64,000 nt of DNA, from assembly GCF_016629525.1 (NCBI RefSeq), contig NZ_AP024269.1, positions 4,166,001 through 4,230,000 of the forward strand, read 5' to 3'. A model generated the notes under the pieces. That model was not told where the DNA came from and ran no database searches. It was given only the letters and a program-made list of their open reading frames with translations. The stretch comes from Kaistia sp. 32K (GTDB taxonomy: Bacteria; Pseudomonadota; Alphaproteobacteria; Rhizobiales; Kaistiaceae). Position 1 is the first letter of the stretch. Each line of letters starts with the position of its first letter. Position numbers and translations under genes: made by a program. Positions 54,092 to 62,643 of the stretch are shown piece by piece.

Positions 54092-54170
54092 GTGCGCCGA
54101 TCGGCCCAGCCTCGTGTCGTGAACGCAGGACTGGGCGGGCGGAGACCGGATCCCCGCCCGCGAAGCGCAC

Positions 54171-54545
54171 CTAGGAACGGAAGCGCCTGACGTCGACGAC
54201 CTCGCCCGTGCGAGCGCTGACGGTCACGCGCATGTCGCGTCCGCGGAAGTCCGTCCCGCGCACGATCCAGACATTGCCGCGCTGGCTGACATTGAACACG
54301 TCGGCAAGGCCGGCGCCGCGCGCGATGCGGCGCGCCTCCCTCGGTCCGACGCCCCGGTCATACTGGCCCCGTTCATATTGCTGGCCCCTGTCGTACTGAT
54401 TGTAGCGGTCATAGCCACGATCGTTCTGCGGCATGACATGCACGCCGTCCTGGTCGATGGTCACGCCCTGGGCGGAAGCCGCGTGCGGCACCATGCCGAC
54501 GGTGACCGCGAAGAGCGAAGAAGCAAACAGAAGCCGGAGTTTCAT
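54171..54545 (-). CDS. small secreted protein with Tyr/Arg/Gly repeats
   Basis: 124 aa. The signal peptide is MKLRLLFASSLFAVTVG through AASA. The mature protein starts with GVTIDQDGVHVMPQ, then a repetitive segment (YDRYNQYDRGQQYERGQYDRG) and a C-terminal PepSY-like half (EARRIARGAGL, GNVWIVRGTDFRGRDMRV, SARTGEVVDVRRF). PepSY-type domains often inhibit peptidases or act in the periplasm; that is inference. ATG at 54545 follows AGGAGG. A longer frame to 54707 is discounted because of the signal peptide. Confidence 0.78.
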   Translation of the reverse strand: MKLRLLFASSLFAVTVGMVPHAASAQGVTIDQDGVHVMPQNDRGYDRYNQYDRGQQYERGQYDRGVGPREARRIARGAGLADVFNVSQRGNVWIVRGTDFRGRDMRVTVSARTGEVVDVRRFRS

Positions 54546-55016
54546 GGCGATCCTCCTGATGGCCTGATCGGCTCTCCCACCCGCCGCGATGAAACGAAAA
54601 CGCCCAACCTGCGGCGGCAGTTCCAGGCATCTGCCGGCAGTCGCGTGGGTCTCGTTTGCGCAGGCTCGAGATGATGCGGGCAAACTGTTGCAGATCATTG
54701 GCAGCAACGCGCAACCGCGCGCAGACTAAACGATCTTGTCCGCGCAGGAACCACGGAAATCCGATAATTCTTGCCTCCTGAGCACCCGCCTCAACAAGGT
54801 TGGCGATATTAGCAAAACAGCCTCCCAGAACACTGCACCTTATGCCGAGCACTGGACAGACCGCAGTGACCGTGCGAGCGTGACCTGTCTACTGAGCCGC
54901 TATTGTTGTTATTTTCAAGACTACAGTTGAGTCGATTGGCCCATCGGAGTTCTCCGCAGGCATCGGCCCAACCATATCCACGGCACCGCAACTCGCGGAA
55001 AGGCAGGGAGATCTCG
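54546..55016. other. intergenic region between divergent genes, nothing recognised
   Basis: 471 bases upstream of both the secreted-protein gene (minus) and the methyltransferase gene (plus). It is less GC-rich around 54780-54930 and presumably holds both promoters. No gene, repeat or clear operator was identified. Confidence 0.35.
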
Positions 55017-55661
55017 ATGACAAGTCGCACCAGGGAAATTGCGCTCCAGGAGTACATGAACGCGCTGCCGAATTTGCACACCTGGGATGACGGCGCGACC
55101 TGGAACACCGGCGGCTTCAACCGCGAACACCTGGAGAAGGTGATCCAGATCATAACCCAGCGGTTCCCCACGGCTCGGATCATTGAAACCGGGGCCGGGA
55201 ATTCGACGATCTCGTTCTTGTTCTGCGGTCCGTCAAAACTCGTATCCATCTGCCCCGAACCAGATTTGTTCGGCCGCATCAAGGAATACTGCGCATCGAA
55301 GACCCTTGATGACAGCGCCTGGGAACCGATCGAGGGCTTCTCTGAAACTGTGCTTCCCGACCTCGCCAAGGATACGGCGAACCTCTTTGACTTCGCCCTC
55401 ATCGATGGCCACCACGGATGGCCGCTGGTCTTTGTCGATTTCTGCTATCTCAATCAGATGCTCCGCCAGGGCGGGCTTCTGATGATCGACGATATCCAGC
55501 TCCACAGCGTCCGCGAACTTGCCAATCTGCTGCGGGAGCAACCGGGCTTCACGCTAGCCGCCGACCTCGGCAAGGCCTTGATCTTCGAGAAAACGACGTC
55601 GGATCGCGGACTGCCCGAATGGAACGGTCAGCCATACATCGTGAGGAATTCGGCCGGTTAG
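55017..55661 (+). CDS. class I SAM-dependent methyltransferase-like protein
   Basis: 214 aa, cytosolic. Motif I is IETGAGNSTI (residues 56-65), and the acidic post-motif region LIDGHHGWPLVFVDFC with LRQGGLLMIDDIQLHS matches the Methyltransf_24 group, in which two adjacent Asp bind metal. ATG at 55017 follows GGCAGGGAG. Neighbours give no pathway clue, and the substrate could be a sugar, a lipid head group or a small molecule. Base composition is a little lower in GC than flanking genes, which is only a weak hint of transfer. Confidence 0.7.
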   Translation: MTSRTREIALQEYMNALPNLHTWDDGATWNTGGFNREHLEKVIQIITQRFPTARIIETGAGNSTISFLFCGPSKLVSICPEPDLFGRIKEYCASKTLDDSAWEPIEGFSETVLPDLAKDTANLFDFALIDGHHGWPLVFVDFCYLNQMLRQGGLLMIDDIQLHSVRELANLLREQPGFTLAADLGKALIFEKTTSDRGLPEWNGQPYIVRNSAG

Positions 55662-55796
55662 TCTGGCTGCGGAAACGCGCCGGACGGCTCTGCCCGCCCC
55701 GGCCCATTGGCGCCCTCTACCACCCAGCAGGGATCGCAACCCGCGACACGCAGACGGGCAACAGAACGCGATACGTCATTTCTGGAAAAGAGAAGG

Positions 55797-55881
55797 TGGT
55801 GCGGGCGGTCGGAATCGAACCGACACTCCTTTCGGAACCGGATTTTGAGTCCGGCGCGTCTACCAGTTCCACCACGCCCGC
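55797..55881 (-). tRNA. tRNA-Leu (anticodon CAA)
   Basis: Read on minus, acceptor arms GCGGGCG and CGCCCGC pair, with encoded CCA (55797-55799). The anticodon stem CCGGA/TCCGG surrounds CTCAAAA, giving CAA, which reads TTG. A long variable arm and the GG-TTCGATTCC T arm confirm class II tRNA-Leu. Length is 85 nt. Plus-strand frames here (GIEPT-like) are artefacts. Confidence 0.95.
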
Positions 55882-56081
55882 AACGCGCGGGCGCTCGGCC
55901 CGCGACGGCGCGACTATAATCAGGCTCGCGGCAGAAGCAACGGCGTTTTCAGCCTTTTCCCGCGCGCCGGCTCGCGACGCCGCCCCGGCTCGCTCGCCCA
56001 CGCGGATGTGAATCGCAGGGCCGTCGACAAGCCCGACATCGCCGGGCTAGAAGCAGGCGCCCCGATCAAAGCGAGATATCC

Positions 56082-56585
56082 ATGGCCGATAGCATCCCGA
56101 CCCGCCGCTTGCCGCTCGCCCTCTTCAGTTTCGTGATCGGCCTCGCGGCGATCCTCGGCGCCTGGGGCTTCCAGATCTTCGGCGGCTACGCGCCGTGCAA
56201 GCTCTGCCTCGAGGAGCGCATTCCCTATTATCTCGGCCTGCCGGTCCTGCTGGTCGCCATCCTGTTGCTCGCCGCCGGCAAGTTCGAACGCCTCGCGCGC
56301 GTCCTGCTGGTGCTGGCGGCGCTGGCCTTCCTCGTCGGACTCGGCCTCGCCATCTACCATGCCGGCGCCGAATGGAAGTTCTGGCTTGGCCCCGCCGATT
56401 GCGGCGGCGGCACCGCGACGACAGGCAATGCCGGCGACCTGCTGGCCCAGATCGGCAAGACGAAGGTGGTGAGCTGCACCGACGCGGCGCTGCGCGTCCT
56501 CGGCCTTTCCTTCGCCGGCTGGAACGTCGTCGTCACCGCCGTCGTCACCGCCGCCCTGCTCCGCGCCGGCCTGCGCAAGGGCTGA
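56082..56585 (+). CDS. dsbB: disulfide bond formation protein B family
   Basis: 167 aa, four membrane segments. It reoxidises the periplasmic thiol oxidase DsbA and passes electrons to quinone. The first redox pair is C39-x-x-C42 in APCKLCLEER; the second pair is C107 (PADCGGG) and C132 (VSCTDA) in the second periplasmic loop. The sequence is of the alphaproteobacterial DsbB-like type. It ends 3 nt before the convergent RNA methylase gene. Confidence 0.88.
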   Translation: MADSIPTRRLPLALFSFVIGLAAILGAWGFQIFGGYAPCKLCLEERIPYYLGLPVLLVAILLLAAGKFERLARVLLVLAALAFLVGLGLAIYHAGAEWKFWLGPADCGGGTATTGNAGDLLAQIGKTKVVSCTDAALRVLGLSFAGWNVVVTAVVTAALLRAGLRKG

Positions 56586-56588
56586 GGC

Positions 56589-57404
56589 CTAGGCCTCGTC
56601 GGCCGCCGCCTGCGTCAGCTGGTGCAGGACGATGCCGCTCGTCGTCGCGACGTTCAAGGAATCGACGCCGGGCGCCATCGGGATCCGGACCGTCAGCGTG
56701 CGGGCGAGCACCGCCGCGTCGAGGCCGGGCCCCTCGGTTCCGAACAGGGCCGCGACCCGGGCCGGCCGCTTCACCTCGGCAAGCCGGATCGCGCCCTGCG
56801 GGCTCAGCGACACCGCGTGGAAGCCGTGCCGCGCCAGCAGCGCCACGACATCCTCCGCGCGGTCGAGCCGCGCATGCGGCAGGGTCAGCGTGTTGCCGAC
56901 CGAGACGCGGATGGCCTTGCGGTAGAAGGGATCGCAGCAATCGGCATCGAGCAGCACCGCCCGCGCGCCGAAGGCGGCGGCGTTGCGAAAGATGCCGCCG
57001 AGATTGTCGTGGTTGGAGATCCCCATCAGCACGACCACCAGCGCCCGCCCGTCAATGCCGGCGAGCAGTTGATCGGCCGAGGGCGGCGGCGCGCGATGGC
57101 CGAGCGCCAGGATGCCGCGATGGATATGGAAGCCGACAATGCCGTCGAGCACGGCCTGGTTCGCGACATAGACCGGCACGTCGTCGCGAAGGCGATCGAG
57201 GATCGCAGAAAGCGCTTCGACGCGTTTCTGGTCGAGCAGCAGCGAGACGGGCTGGTGGCGGGCCGACTGCACCAGGGTATGCAGCACGACTTCGCCCTCG
57301 GCGATGAAGTGATCGTCGCGACCGACGAGGTCGCGTTCGCGAACATCGCGATAAGGCGCGATGCGGGGGTCGGCGGGGTCGGTGATGGGAACGAGAAGCG
57401 GCAA
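56589..57404 (-). CDS. TrmH/SpoU-family RNA 2'-O-methyltransferase
   Basis: 271 aa, cytosolic, SPOUT knot methylase for tRNA or rRNA. The three motifs are NHDNLGGIFRNAAAFG, ALFGTEGPGL and IPMAPGVDSLNVATTSGIVL, the last closing the trefoil knot. An N-terminal substrate-binding domain occupies about the first 110 residues. The target nucleotide cannot be assigned. The start is a TTG at 57404 with only a weak ribosome-binding site, so it may differ. A 47-bp repeat lies between this gene and the HNH gene. Confidence 0.87.
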   Translation of the reverse strand: MPLLVPITDPADPRIAPYRDVRERDLVGRDDHFIAEGEVVLHTLVQSARHQPVSLLLDQKRVEALSAILDRLRDDVPVYVANQAVLDGIVGFHIHRGILALGHRAPPPSADQLLAGIDGRALVVVLMGISNHDNLGGIFRNAAAFGARAVLLDADCCDPFYRKAIRVSVGNTLTLPHARLDRAEDVVALLARHGFHAVSLSPQGAIRLAEVKRPARVAALFGTEGPGLDAAVLARTLTVRIPMAPGVDSLNVATTSGIVLHQLTQAAADEA

Positions 57405-57442
57405 GAGCTCGACGAAGGCTGGGGCGGACTATTCGTTTGGTC

Positions 57443-57489
57443 GCGTTTTCTGGACGCGAACCGGTCCCCGCTTCGCTCGAAAACGCTCT
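57443..57489 (-). repeat. 47-bp hairpin repeat, copy B
   Basis: Read on minus, it is AGAGCGTTTTCGAGCG onward with arms GCGTTTTC and GAAAACGC, 41 of 47 positions matching copy A at 41391. It overlaps the HNH gene's TAG stop by two bases and reads in the same direction relative to that gene as copy A does to its upstream gene, suggesting a conserved 3'-end role. Confidence 0.75.
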
Positions 57490-58045
57490 AGGGATCCAGT
57501 TCCGTATCCCAGTAGAGATAATCGAGCCAGCTGTCGTGCAGATAGTTCGGCGGGAACGCACGGCCGTTGTTGTGCAGATCGGAAACGCTGGGCTGGAACG
57601 GCTTCTGGCGCGGCCACATCCGCGCGTCGGCCGAGGTCAGGCTGCCCTTGCGCAGATTGCAGGGCGAACAGGCGGCCACAACATTTTCCCACGTCGTCGT
57701 GCCGCCATGGGCGCGCGGGATGACGTGGTCGAAGGTGAGGTCCTCGCGCGCATTGCAATACTGGCACTGGAAGCGGTCGCGCAGGAAGACGTTGAAGCGG
57801 GTGAAGGCCGGGTTGCGCGTCGGCGTCACATAGCTCTTCAGCGACACGACGCTCGGCAGCCGCATCCGGAAGGACGGGCTGCGGATATCGACGTCATATT
57901 CGGAGACGATGTTGACGCGATCGAGGAACACCGCCTTGATCGTATCCTGCCAGGACCAGAGCGACAGAGGGTAATAGCTCAGAGGCCGATAATCGGCATT
58001 GAGCACGAGGGCGGGATGTGCGCCGGGCGACACGGCTATCGTCAA
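57488..58045 (-). CDS. HNH endonuclease family protein
   Basis: 185 aa. A zinc-stabilised HNH fold: C94-x-x-C97, then D106-H107 in LTFDHVIPRAHGG, N121 in WENVV, and C126-x-x-C129-N130 in ACSPCNLRKG. This compact group is widespread and conserved in Alphaproteobacteria; its cellular role is not well defined. The start is a TTG at 58045 behind GAGGA; an ATG at 58050 is out of frame. The stop lies within the 47-bp repeat. No restriction partner is adjacent. Confidence 0.85.
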   Translation of the reverse strand: MTIAVSPGAHPALVLNADYRPLSYYPLSLWSWQDTIKAVFLDRVNIVSEYDVDIRSPSFRMRLPSVVSLKSYVTPTRNPAFTRFNVFLRDRFQCQYCNAREDLTFDHVIPRAHGGTTTWENVVAACSPCNLRKGSLTSADARMWPRQKPFQPSVSDLHNNGRAFPPNYLHDSWLDYLYWDTELDP

Positions 58046-58158
58046 GACATGGCTTCCTCTGTTGAGACGCGCCGAACCTCGAGATTGCCAAAATAGTCTA
58101 CAGGGTCTGTGTCATCCTTGTGAAGCCGCTGAAACGGTGACGTTTCCGTGCGCGTCGA

Positions 58159-58812
58159 TCAGATCTCGGCTGTGGCAAAAATGCGGTTCAGGAAGCCGGC
58201 CCCGGCGACGAGCCCGGCCTCATCAATGCCGTGGCCGAGACCGGGCCGCTCGATCGCCGCGACGGCGAAGCCGGCGTCGCGCAGCGCCTTCTCGGTCTCC
58301 TGCAGCGCCGCGATCGGGATGACCTCGTCCAGCGCGCCATGCACCAGCAGGACCGGCGGGCGGCTCTTCACCTCGGCGGCGAGACGCTCGGGACCCGCGA
58401 TGCGGCCGGAATAGGCGACGATGCCGGCCATCGCGTGCGGGCGGCGGGGACCGACCTGCAGCGCCATCATCGTGCCTTGGCTGAAGCCGACCAGCGCCAG
58501 GTCCGCGTCGGTCAGGCCATGCCGTTCCAGTTCCGCGTCGAGGAATTCGTCGAGCTTCGGCGCGGCGGCGGAAGCACCCTGCCAATATTCATGCGCATCG
58601 CGGACGGTGAGCCGGAACCACTGCTTGCCGACGCCCCAATCGGACGGATCGGGCGCGTCCGGCGCGACGAAATAGGCATCCGGGAACAGCGGCGCCCAAT
58701 GTGCGCCGATGTCGATCAGGTCATGCCCATCCGCGCCGACGCCATGCAGGAGGACGACGAGTTTCTTGGGCTTGCCGCCGGAAAGCGGAGCGAGGCGCGG
58801 ACCATCGAGCAT
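58159..58812 (-). CDS. carboxylesterase/phospholipase family alpha/beta hydrolase
   Basis: 217 aa, cytosolic serine hydrolase. The oxyanion strand is VVLLHGVGADG, the nucleophile S111 is in LVGFSQGT, and the Asp and His of the triad are in GALDEVIP and GLGHGI. The family includes short-chain carboxylesterases and lysophospholipases. The GFSQG elbow fits the carboxylesterase (YpfH/EstB-like) group. Substrate unknown. Confidence 0.87.
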   Translation of the reverse strand: MLDGPRLAPLSGGKPKKLVVLLHGVGADGHDLIDIGAHWAPLFPDAYFVAPDAPDPSDWGVGKQWFRLTVRDAHEYWQGASAAAPKLDEFLDAELERHGLTDADLALVGFSQGTMMALQVGPRRPHAMAGIVAYSGRIAGPERLAAEVKSRPPVLLVHGALDEVIPIAALQETEKALRDAGFAVAAIERPGLGHGIDEAGLVAGAGFLNRIFATAEI

Positions 58813-58909
58813 GGAAAATCCCTGTAGCAGGCAGGCGAACGAATCTTCCTCATGCTAGCAAGAGCGAGCCCCTGATCGCCATCCCGCACGACGTCGCGCC
58901 CAACGTCCC

Positions 58910-59803
58910 ATGACCCGCAGCTTCACCCGCATCTTCCGCTTTGCCCCGAGCCCGAACGGCCCTCTGCATCTCGGCCACGCCTATTCGGCGCTGCTGAACG
59001 GCGACCTCGCGCGCGCATCGGAAGGCAGGCTTCTGATCCGGATGGAGGACATCGACGTGACGCGATGCCGGCCGGAATACGAGGCATCGATCCTCGACGA
59101 TCTCGCCTGGCTGGGCCTCGACTGGGAGCAGCCGGTTCGCCGGCAATCCGAACATTTCGACGCCTATGCGGATGCGCTCGAGCGGCTCCGGGCGATGGAC
59201 CTCGTCTATCCGAGCTTCCTCTCCCGCGCCGAGATCCGCGCCGCCACGCTCGATCCCGCCTGGCCGCGCGATCCCGACGGCGCGCCGGTCTATCCGGGCC
59301 TCGACCGCGATCTCCCCGCTACAGAGGCGAGGGCGCGGATCCAATCCGGCGCGCCCTATGCCTGGCGGCTGAAGATGGACGCGGCGATCGAACGGGCCGG
59401 GCCGCTCGCCTTCACCGAGCAGGGCAGCGGACCGGAGGGCGAGACCGGGACCGTCACGGCGACGCCGGCGCTCTGGGGCGACGTCGTCATCGCCCGCAAG
59501 GAGATCCCGACCAGCTACCACCTCTCGGTCGTCGTCGACGACGCCCTGCAGGGCGTGACGGATGTCGTGCGCGGCGAGGATCTCTTTCCTGCGACCAGCG
59601 TGCACCGGCTGCTGCAGCAGCTGCTCGGCCTCCCCATGCCGACCTATCGCCATCATGGCCTGATCCGCGACGAGGCGGGAAAGAAGCTTTCGAAGTCGGA
59701 AGGGGCGACGGGGCTCGCCGGGCTGCGCGCGTCCGGCGCCACGGCCGAGGATGTCCGAAGGCTCGTCGGATTGCCGCCGGCTCAGCCGACGCCGAGCACG
59801 TAG
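58910..59803 (+). CDS. gluQ: glutamyl-Q tRNA(Asp) synthetase
   Basis: 297 aa. It attaches glutamate to the queuosine base at the anticodon of tRNA-Asp. It is a truncated GluRS with the class I signatures H20-L-G-H23 (SPNGPLHLGHAYS) and KKLSKSEG but no anticodon-binding domain, the normal size for GluQ. The Cys-based zinc site of many GluRS relatives is absent (SFLSR at the usual position). The last 22 nt overlap the convergent AEC transporter gene. Confidence 0.93.
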   Translation: MTRSFTRIFRFAPSPNGPLHLGHAYSALLNGDLARASEGRLLIRMEDIDVTRCRPEYEASILDDLAWLGLDWEQPVRRQSEHFDAYADALERLRAMDLVYPSFLSRAEIRAATLDPAWPRDPDGAPVYPGLDRDLPATEARARIQSGAPYAWRLKMDAAIERAGPLAFTEQGSGPEGETGTVTATPALWGDVVIARKEIPTSYHLSVVVDDALQGVTDVVRGEDLFPATSVHRLLQQLLGLPMPTYRHHGLIRDEAGKKLSKSEGATGLAGLRASGATAEDVRRLVGLPPAQPTPST

Positions 59804-60732
59804 AGCCAGAGCGTCACCGTGAACAGGCTCAGCATGGTCGAGACCGACACGGCGCTCGCCGTGCTGGCGACGCCGGCCTTGTAGTGGTTGGCGAGCAGGT
59901 AGGCATTCACGCCGCAGGGCATGGCGGCGAAGACGACGGCGACGCCGGCCCAGACCGGCGGCATCGGCAGGACCTGGACAAGGCCAAGCACGATCAGCGG
60001 GTGCAGGATGAGCTTCAGCAGGCTGATGACCAGCGAGGCGTTGAGATCGCCGGCGAAGCCGTAGCGCCGCAGCGCCAGCCCCATCGAGATCAGCGCGCAG
60101 GGGACCGACGAGGCGGCGAGCATGCGCACGACCTCGCCGGCTGGGCCGGAGGCCTGGATGCCAACGATCTGGCCGATCGCGCCGGCATAGATGCCGATCA
60201 GGATCGGATTACGCGCCAGCGCCTTCAGGAGCCGCTTGAGCGTCGCGCGGGAAATGCCGGTCTCCGAACCCTCGGCGAAGAGCGTCGCCGCCGTGGTCAT
60301 CACCGGCAGATGGATGGCGATCAAAAGGAACAGCGGCACCGCGCCTTCATTGCCGAAGGCGTTGAGGATCACCGGCACGCCGACGAACACCGTGTTGGAC
60401 TGGCCGCTTGCAAAACCCTGCATGACGGCCTCGACATGGGCGCGGCCGAACATCCGCCGCGCGACGAGGAAGCCGATGCCGAAGACGATGAAGGCGCCGG
60501 TGAAATAGGCGATCCAGTAGCCCCACGGCTGGCCGCCCTCCGGCATCTTCGCTTCCGACAGCGTCTTGAAAATCAGCACCGGCACGGCGATGCCGAACAC
60601 ATATTCCGACAGCCCGTCGGCGGCGCGGTCGCCGAGATGTTTGGTCCAGCCGGCGACATAGCCAATCGTGATCAGCCCGGCGATCGGCAGGATGATGAAG
60701 GCGATCTCGGCCAGACGGCCGATCATCAGCAT
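59782..60732 (-). CDS. AEC (auxin efflux carrier) family transporter
   Basis: 316 aa, inner membrane, about ten hydrophobic segments. IAVPVLIFKTLS and a crossing motif GQSNTVFVGVPVILNAFG are typical, as is the C-terminal MPCGVNAYLLANHYKAG. Bacterial members export or import organic acids or amino acids. Three nearby ATGs compete (60741, 60732, 60726); 60732 has AGAGG at the best spacing. It converges on gluQ with a 22-nt overlap. Confidence 0.87.
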   Translation of the reverse strand: MLMIGRLAEIAFIILPIAGLITIGYVAGWTKHLGDRAADGLSEYVFGIAVPVLIFKTLSEAKMPEGGQPWGYWIAYFTGAFIVFGIGFLVARRMFGRAHVEAVMQGFASGQSNTVFVGVPVILNAFGNEGAVPLFLLIAIHLPVMTTAATLFAEGSETGISRATLKRLLKALARNPILIGIYAGAIGQIVGIQASGPAGEVVRMLAASSVPCALISMGLALRRYGFAGDLNASLVISLLKLILHPLIVLGLVQVLPMPPVWAGVAVVFAAMPCGVNAYLLANHYKAGVASTASAVSVSTMLSLFTVTLWLYVLGVG

Positions 60733-60943
60733 GCCGCCCATCCTCTCGGGACGAGCGCGGTCAAAGCACGGCGGGGCATCGGGGGAAATACCGGGAGCTG
60801 GCGGGAAAGCGTCTGTCGACAGTAGAAATCCTCACCCGGTGGGTCAACCGCGCCGATCCGGCTGCCGGGCGCATTGGCGCTTGGCTGGCCGCGCCCGCGC
60901 TCTATAGTCCGGGCGCCAGCCCCGCCGAAGCACAGGGAACAGT

Positions 60944-61774
60944 ATGAACGCCCGATCGATCCTCATCACCGGCGCCTCCTCCGGCATCGGCCTCGACGCG
61001 GCGAAGACGCTGAAGGCGCGCGGGTGGCGCGTGTTCGCCACGGCGCGCAAGCCGGACGATCTCGCTACTCTGGCAGCGAGCGGGGTCGAGGCGCTGTTCC
61101 TGGACTATACCGACGAGGCCTCGATCCACGCCTGCGCCGACGCCGTGCTCGCGGCGACGGGCGGCCGACTCGATGCCCTCTTCAACAACGGCGCCTATGG
61201 CCAGGTCGGCGCGGTCGAGGACCTGACCACCGACGTGCTGCGCCGCCAGTTCGAGGCCAATTTCTTCGGCTGGCACACGCTGACGCGCCGGATCGTGCCG
61301 GTGATGCGCGCGCAGCGGCATGGCCGCATCGTCCAGTGCTCGTCGATCCTCGGCCTCGTCGCCGGCAAATATCGCGGCGCCTATGTGGCGTCGAAATATG
61401 CGCTGGAAGGACTGACCGATACGCTCAGGATCGAGCTCGCCGGCAGCGGCATCGAGGTCGCGCTGATCGAGCCGGGCCCGATCGCCACCCGCTTCACCCA
61501 GAACGCGCTCGCCAATTTCCGCGAGACGATCGACGTCGAGGGCTCGATCCACCGCGCCGACTATCAGGCGCAGCTGGCACGCCTGACCGGCACCCGCCGC
61601 CCCTCGCGCTTCAAGCTCGGCCCGGAGGCGGTGACGACGGCGCTGCTGCACGCCCTCGAAAGCCCGCGGCCGAAGATCCGCTACCGCGTGACCGTGCTGA
61701 CGAAGGCGGCCGATGCGATGCGACGCCTGCTGCCGGCGCGATGGATGGATCGGCTGATCGCCCGAAATTCGTGA
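60944..61774 (+). CDS. short-chain dehydrogenase/reductase
   Basis: 276 aa, NAD(P)-dependent, cytosolic. TGASSGIG lies at 9-16, NNGAYG stands where NNAG is usual, and the catalytic Ser and Tyr-x3-Lys occur in QCSSILGL and YVASKYA. The C-terminal tail is longer than in classical members, as in the 17-beta-HSD-like/retinol-dehydrogenase group. Substrate unknown; the following genes do not suggest a pathway. Confidence 0.87.
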   Translation: MNARSILITGASSGIGLDAAKTLKARGWRVFATARKPDDLATLAASGVEALFLDYTDEASIHACADAVLAATGGRLDALFNNGAYGQVGAVEDLTTDVLRRQFEANFFGWHTLTRRIVPVMRAQRHGRIVQCSSILGLVAGKYRGAYVASKYALEGLTDTLRIELAGSGIEVALIEPGPIATRFTQNALANFRETIDVEGSIHRADYQAQLARLTGTRRPSRFKLGPEAVTTALLHALESPRPKIRYRVTVLTKAADAMRRLLPARWMDRLIARNS

Positions 61775-61849
61775 GGTGGAACCTTCCCCCGGATCCGCAC
61801 GTATAATGTGCTGATCTGTTGTTGCGCGAGCATGGGGACAGGAAGCCAG

Positions 61850-62365
61850 ATGAGTTCGATCTCCGCTGATACAGGAAGGCCACAGAGCTGGCTCGCGCCG
61901 GGATCGCTGATCCGGCTGGCGATCTGCCTCGTCGTCTGCTTCGCCGCCGCCGTGCTCGGCTCGTGGATGACCCTTCCGAGCATCCCGACCTGGTATGCGG
62001 GATTGCAGAAGCCGTTCTTCAACCCGCCGAACTGGATCTTTGGACCGGTATGGACGCTGCTCTATGCCCTGATGGCCGTCGCCTTCTGGCGGGTCTGGGT
62101 GCTCGGTCGCGGCCCGGCGCTGCAGGCGGCGGCGCTTGCCTTCGCCGTGCAGCTGGTGCTCAACGTCGCCTGGTCCGGGCTGTTCTTCGGCCTGCACGCG
62201 CCCGGTCTGGCGCTGATCGATATCGCGGCGCTCCTTCTCGCCATCATCGCGACGATGAGCGCGTTTTCCCGCATCGATAGCCGATCCGCCTGGATGCTGG
62301 CGCCCTATCTGGCCTGGGTCGCCTTCGCCAGCGTGCTCAACGCGTCTATCTGGTGGCTCAACTGA
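61850..62365 (+). CDS. tspO: TspO/MBR family protein
   Basis: 171 aa, five membrane segments, rich in Trp. LPSIPTWYAGLQKPFFNPPN and VWTLLYALMAVAFWRVW are the family hallmarks; NVAWSGLFFGLH is the fourth-helix block. Bacterial TspO binds porphyrins and affects tetrapyrrole-linked stress responses. ATG at 61850 follows AGGAAG; the frame is open to 61808. A HIG1-like protein and a cobalamin adenosyltransferase follow on the same strand. Confidence 0.92.
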   Translation: MSSISADTGRPQSWLAPGSLIRLAICLVVCFAAAVLGSWMTLPSIPTWYAGLQKPFFNPPNWIFGPVWTLLYALMAVAFWRVWVLGRGPALQAAALAFAVQLVLNVAWSGLFFGLHAPGLALIDIAALLLAIIATMSAFSRIDSRSAWMLAPYLAWVAFASVLNASIWWLN

Positions 62366-62444
62366 GCGACATTTCGCGATATGGCGGGTCTTCGCGGAAC
62401 GCGCGTATAAAAGCGGACCCTTCCGATTCCCGAAGCAGAGCCCG

Positions 62445-62636
62445 ATGAACAGCTTTTTCTACTACCTGATCCCGATCGCGCTCGGCGCCGTTGCCATCGT
62501 GCTGCTGCTCGGCCTTTTCAACATGGTGCGCGGCGGCTCGCCCGAGCGCTCGCAGAAGCTGATGCGCCTGCGCGTCCTGCTGCAGTTCGCCGCCGTCGTG
62601 ATCATGATGGCCGCCCTCTATTTCGCAGCCCGCTGA
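62445..62636 (+). CDS. small twin-transmembrane protein, HIG1-like
   Basis: 63 aa. Two membrane helices (YLIPIALGAVAIVLLLGLF and LLQFAAVVIMMAALYFAA) are joined by a basic loop with QKLMRLRVLLQ, the recognisable HIG1-type motif. Mitochondrial relatives support respiratory complexes; in Alphaproteobacteria a comparable role is inferred. A 7-nt gap to the next gene implies co-transcription. Confidence 0.85.
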   Translation: MNSFFYYLIPIALGAVAIVLLLGLFNMVRGGSPERSQKLMRLRVLLQFAAVVIMMAALYFAAR

Positions 62637-62643
62637 GGAAACG

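Noticed and set aside
55707..55919. Short plus-strand frames over 55800-55880 with GIEPT or SNRH peptides
   Set aside because: Mistranslation of tRNA-Leu(CAA) on the minus strand.
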